Source: Arcobacter sp.
GTDB lineage: Bacteria > Campylobacterota > Campylobacteria > Campylobacterales > Arcobacteraceae
DNA: 7,916 bases
NCBI GenBank assembly: GCA_030635995.1
Contig: DAOVXU010000071.1
Location: forward strand, 1 to 7,916
Direction: 5' to 3'
The first letter of the stretch is position 1, and each line of letters opens with the position of its first letter. A program made the translations under genes and the position numbers. This document shows, one piece after another, positions 5,975 through 7,916 of the stretch. Under the pieces are notes generated by a model. It did not search any database, had not been told where the DNA came from, and was given only the letters and a program-made list of their open reading frames with translations.

Positions 5975-6271
5975 ACACTTCATAGCTTCATCATACATAG
6001 CTAAAGCTGTATTTTCAGTTTCTACTATAATATGTGATAAATTTAACTTAGATAAAGATTCTTTTTCTTCAAATTTATTAACTTTTACTATGGTTTTTGT
6101 ATTATGTGTTAATTCATTTACCACTTCACAGATGTGATTTAATTTTTTACTATTTCCTACTGAAATAATAACAGCAGAGGCATCTTTAATATTTATAGAA
6201 TTTAAAATATTTTTTTGTGAAGCATTTCCATAAATAACAGGAAGACTTAGTTTTTGTGCATTTTTAACTTT
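5972..6271 (-). pseudogene. Severed C-terminal part of the kefB-like gene, after the in-frame TAA
   Basis: Directly after the TAA at 6274-6272 the same frame stays open for 99 more codons and ends at a second TAA (5974-5972). It reads KVKNAQKLSLPVIYGNASQK, then a segment with ASAVIISVGNSKK, and ends MYDEAMKC. This is what the second half of a TrkA-N domain should look like: the 'lpviyGnAs...iL..i.i..A.aviis..' pattern follows GYGRLG and the IEGD strand with no gap. With it the gene would have about 533 codons, typical of KefB-family antiporters with one TrkA-N domain. No in-frame start with a ribosome site is seen after the stop, so it is unlikely to be translated alone. Only one base needs changing to restore the gene. 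Confidence 0.85.
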
Positions 6272-7573
6272 TTAAATATCACCTTCAATAGCAATAAATT
6301 CTAGGCCATCTTTTTGTATTAATTCAGATATATGCTTTCCCAATCTTCCATAACCAATAAGTACAATATGATTTGTTAAACTATTTTTATCAATTTTTGG
6401 AAATCCATGATTTTTTTCTCTTTGCTTTGAAAATATATCTGCTATTGATGAAATATTTCTTAAAACAAATGGTGTAAGTATCATAGTTATTACAACTATT
6501 ACTATAAGTACTTGACCAAGAACTGGATCTATTAGACCTTGTGCAAAAGATAATTCAAATATAACTAGTGCAAATTCTCCAAGCTGAAAAAGAGATAATG
6601 CAGTTTTAAGTGCATCTCTTTTATTTGTTCCAAATTTTAATATAGTAAAAATTATACCTATTTTTATTAAAATTAGAATTGGAATTAGTAAAGATATTAA
6701 AGCAATATTTTCATATATTATTTTAAAATCAAGTTGCATACCAACAGTTATAAAAAATACACCAAGCAATAGATCTCTAAAAGGTATAAGATCAGCTTCT
6801 ACTTGATGTTTGTATTGCGTTTCTGCAATCATCATACCAGCTACAAATGCACCCAAAGAATATGAAAAACTAAATAGATGTGCGACATATGAGGCTCCAA
6901 TAACAATAAGTAATATTGAGCTTACAAATATCTCATTTGATTTAGTTTTACTAACAGCATGAAAAAATGGTTCAAGTAAATATTTACCAACTAAAAATAA
7001 TCCAGTTAGTAAAATTGCAGCATCTACAAATGTTTCAAAAAGAAGTGATGATATAGATTTATCAGTAACACTAAAAATTGTAATCATAAGTAAAATAGGT
7101 ATCACAGCAATATCTTGGAAAAGTAATATCCCTAGCACTTTACGACCATAAAGTTTATTTATCTCTCCATTTTCATTTAATAGTTTAAGTACTATAGCGG
7201 TTGATGAAAGAGCAAGTGCCGAACCAATAATAATAGCAGATTTTATCTCTATGGCAAAAAAATTATTTGCTAAAAATGCAAAAAAACCTGCTGTTAAGAA
7301 TACTTGTAACCCTCCATATATAAATACCTCTTTTTTCATTTTTATTAAGTGATTTATAGAAAATTCCAATCCTATAGTAAACATTAAAAATACAACACCA
7401 AATTCTGCTATCTCTTTAAGTTCATGACTATGTATAGCATCATGTAGATGAAATCCATAGGCTATAATAGTTCCTGTTGCTATATACCCTATAATTGTAG
7501 GTATTCCAAATTGTTTTAAAAATAAATTTAAAAATGTTGATACAAGTATAGTTACAATTATAATTTCTAGCAT
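6272..7573 (-). CDS. KefB-like monovalent cation:proton antiporter (CPA2), truncated by a nonsense codon
   Basis: 433 residues are readable before the TAA. Residues about 1-375 form the membrane domain of a CPA2 antiporter (Na+/H+ exchanger fold, about 12 helices). They include LSSTAIVLKLL at 122-132, the ion-binding FQDIAVIP at 152-159 with Asp154, SYSLGAFVAGMM at 237-248, and the loop KHQVEADLIPFRDLLLGVFFITVGMQL at 255-281, where KefB/KefC have HALESDIEPFKGLLLGLFF. From about 400 the cytoplasmic TrkA-N/RCK Rossmann domain begins (HIVLIGYGRLGKHI, glycines 407, 409 and 412). It is cut at EFIAIEGDI, the end of the second strand, so the nucleotide-sensing domain cannot fold; activity, if any, would be poorly controlled. 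The start has AAAAGG 6 nt upstream, overlapping the nhaA stop, and the gap to nhaA is 10 nt, so the two are an operon. K+ versus Na+ specificity is not readable. Confidence 0.88.
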   Translation of the reverse strand: MLEIIIVTILVSTFLNLFLKQFGIPTIIGYIATGTIIAYGFHLHDAIHSHELKEIAEFGVVFLMFTIGLEFSINHLIKMKKEVFIYGGLQVFLTAGFFAFLANNFFAIEIKSAIIIGSALALSSTAIVLKLLNENGEINKLYGRKVLGILLFQDIAVIPILLMITIFSVTDKSISSLLFETFVDAAILLTGLFLVGKYLLEPFFHAVSKTKSNEIFVSSILLIVIGASYVAHLFSFSYSLGAFVAGMMIAETQYKHQVEADLIPFRDLLLGVFFITVGMQLDFKIIYENIALISLLIPILILIKIGIIFTILKFGTNKRDALKTALSLFQLGEFALVIFELSFAQGLIDPVLGQVLIVIVVITMILTPFVLRNISSIADIFSKQREKNHGFPKIDKNSLTNHIVLIGYGRLGKHISELIQKDGLEFIAIEGDI

Positions 7574-7583
7574 TAAGAACCTT

Positions 7584-7916
7584 TTAGTTAGCTATAACTT
7601 TATTTTTATATGCTTTTAAAATCAATACTACACCTAAAATACCAGCTATAAATGATGCAAAGAAAATACCCAATTTAACAGCAGCTACAACACCTTGATC
7701 CATAAATGCAAGTTGTGTTATAAATATTGACATTGTAAATCCAATACCACCCAAGAAACCAACTGCAATAACTTCGTCCCAACCTAAATCGTCTGGCTTT
7801 TTAACTATTTTTAATTTTTGTGCAAGATAAGTAAATGCTACAATTCCTATTGGTTTTCCTATTATTAGACCAAAAACTACACCAATAACTATCATAAGGT
7901 TAGCAGACACAGCACT
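7584..7916 (-). CDS. nhaA: Na+/H+ antiporter NhaA, C-terminal part, cut by window edge
   Basis: The last 110 residues of a protein that enters from the right edge; the frame is open to the final base, so no start is present (a GTG at 7910 is internal). LMIVIGVVFGLIIGKPIGIVAFTYLA, then DEVIAVGFLGGIGFTMSIFI, then AAVKLGIFFASFIAGILGVVL correspond to the last three membrane helices of NhaA. GKPIGI and LGGIGFTMSIFI are family hallmarks (E. coli: LIGKPLGIS, LCGIGFTMSIFI). NhaA is an inner-membrane antiporter exporting Na+ in exchange for 2 H+ for pH and sodium balance. The catalytic aspartates lie outside the window. Its stop overlaps the ribosome site of the kefB-like gene 10 nt downstream, giving a pair of cation/proton antiporters in one transcript. 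Confidence 0.93.
   Translation of the reverse strand, partial: SAVSANLMIVIGVVFGLIIGKPIGIVAFTYLAQKLKIVKKPDDLGWDEVIAVGFLGGIGFTMSIFITQLAFMDQGVVAAVKLGIFFASFIAGILGVVLILKAYKNKVIAN

Noticed and set aside
6229..6257. Restart of translation after the kefB stop at the nearby ATG
   Set aside because: The first ATG after the stop is out of frame and meets a stop after four codons; no ribosome site supports an in-frame restart.
6272..6274. Recoded stop (selenocysteine or pyrrolysine) in kefB
   Set aside because: The codon is TAA, whereas those systems use TGA or TAG, and the family has no such residue at this place.
7584..7910. A separate 108-residue protein starting at GTG 7910
   Set aside because: The frame stays open to the window edge and the sequence is the internal and C-terminal part of NhaA, so the GTG is an internal valine codon.

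Overview
The window is AT-rich chromosomal DNA of a campylobacterotal bacterium, most likely from the Arcobacter group (Arcobacteraceae). The grounds are the base composition, a DapD of the roughly 390-residue type known from Campylobacterota, and the general look of the proteins; no species can be named. It is mostly a housekeeping region. I see no IS element, prophage, CRISPR array or defence island, and no clearly new system. The interest lies in fine structure at gene junctions.

Left part (minus strand, 1-1704): dapD (lysine and diaminopimelate synthesis) is followed 16 nt later by the start of an M24 aminopeptidase P-like gene that runs off the left edge and starts with TTG. Middle-left (plus strand, 1839-1966): a tRNA-Arg(UCG) gene with encoded CCA and its own strong terminator. 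Facing it is the end of a second minus-strand unit, glnS -> 29-codon ORF -> YciA-type thioesterase (4876 down to 2077), closed by a terminator whose hairpin contains the thioesterase stop codon. The small ORF ends in an in-phase A7 slippery run and overlaps the thioesterase start. A -1 slip or one extra A would join the two into one protein of about 172 residues.

Centre (4877-5005): a divergent promoter region between glnS and a radical SAM gene. It holds a perfect 15-bp inverted repeat whose outer edges carry the candidate -10 boxes of both genes. Right part: the radical SAM gene (plus, 5006-5884) runs toward a minus-strand pair of cation/proton antiporter genes, nhaA (partial, entering from the right edge) and a kefB-like CPA2 antiporter gene 10 nt behind it. 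The kefB frame is broken by one in-frame TAA in the middle of the cytoplasmic TrkA-N/RCK nucleotide-binding domain. A further 99 family-like codons follow in the same frame, so this is a recent nonsense mutation, a population variant or a base-call error.

The genes do not form one pathway. They are small neighbouring units: wall and lysine precursor synthesis with peptide turnover, translation (GlnRS, tRNA-Arg), acyl-CoA turnover, an orphan radical SAM enzyme, and Na+/K+-proton homeostasis.
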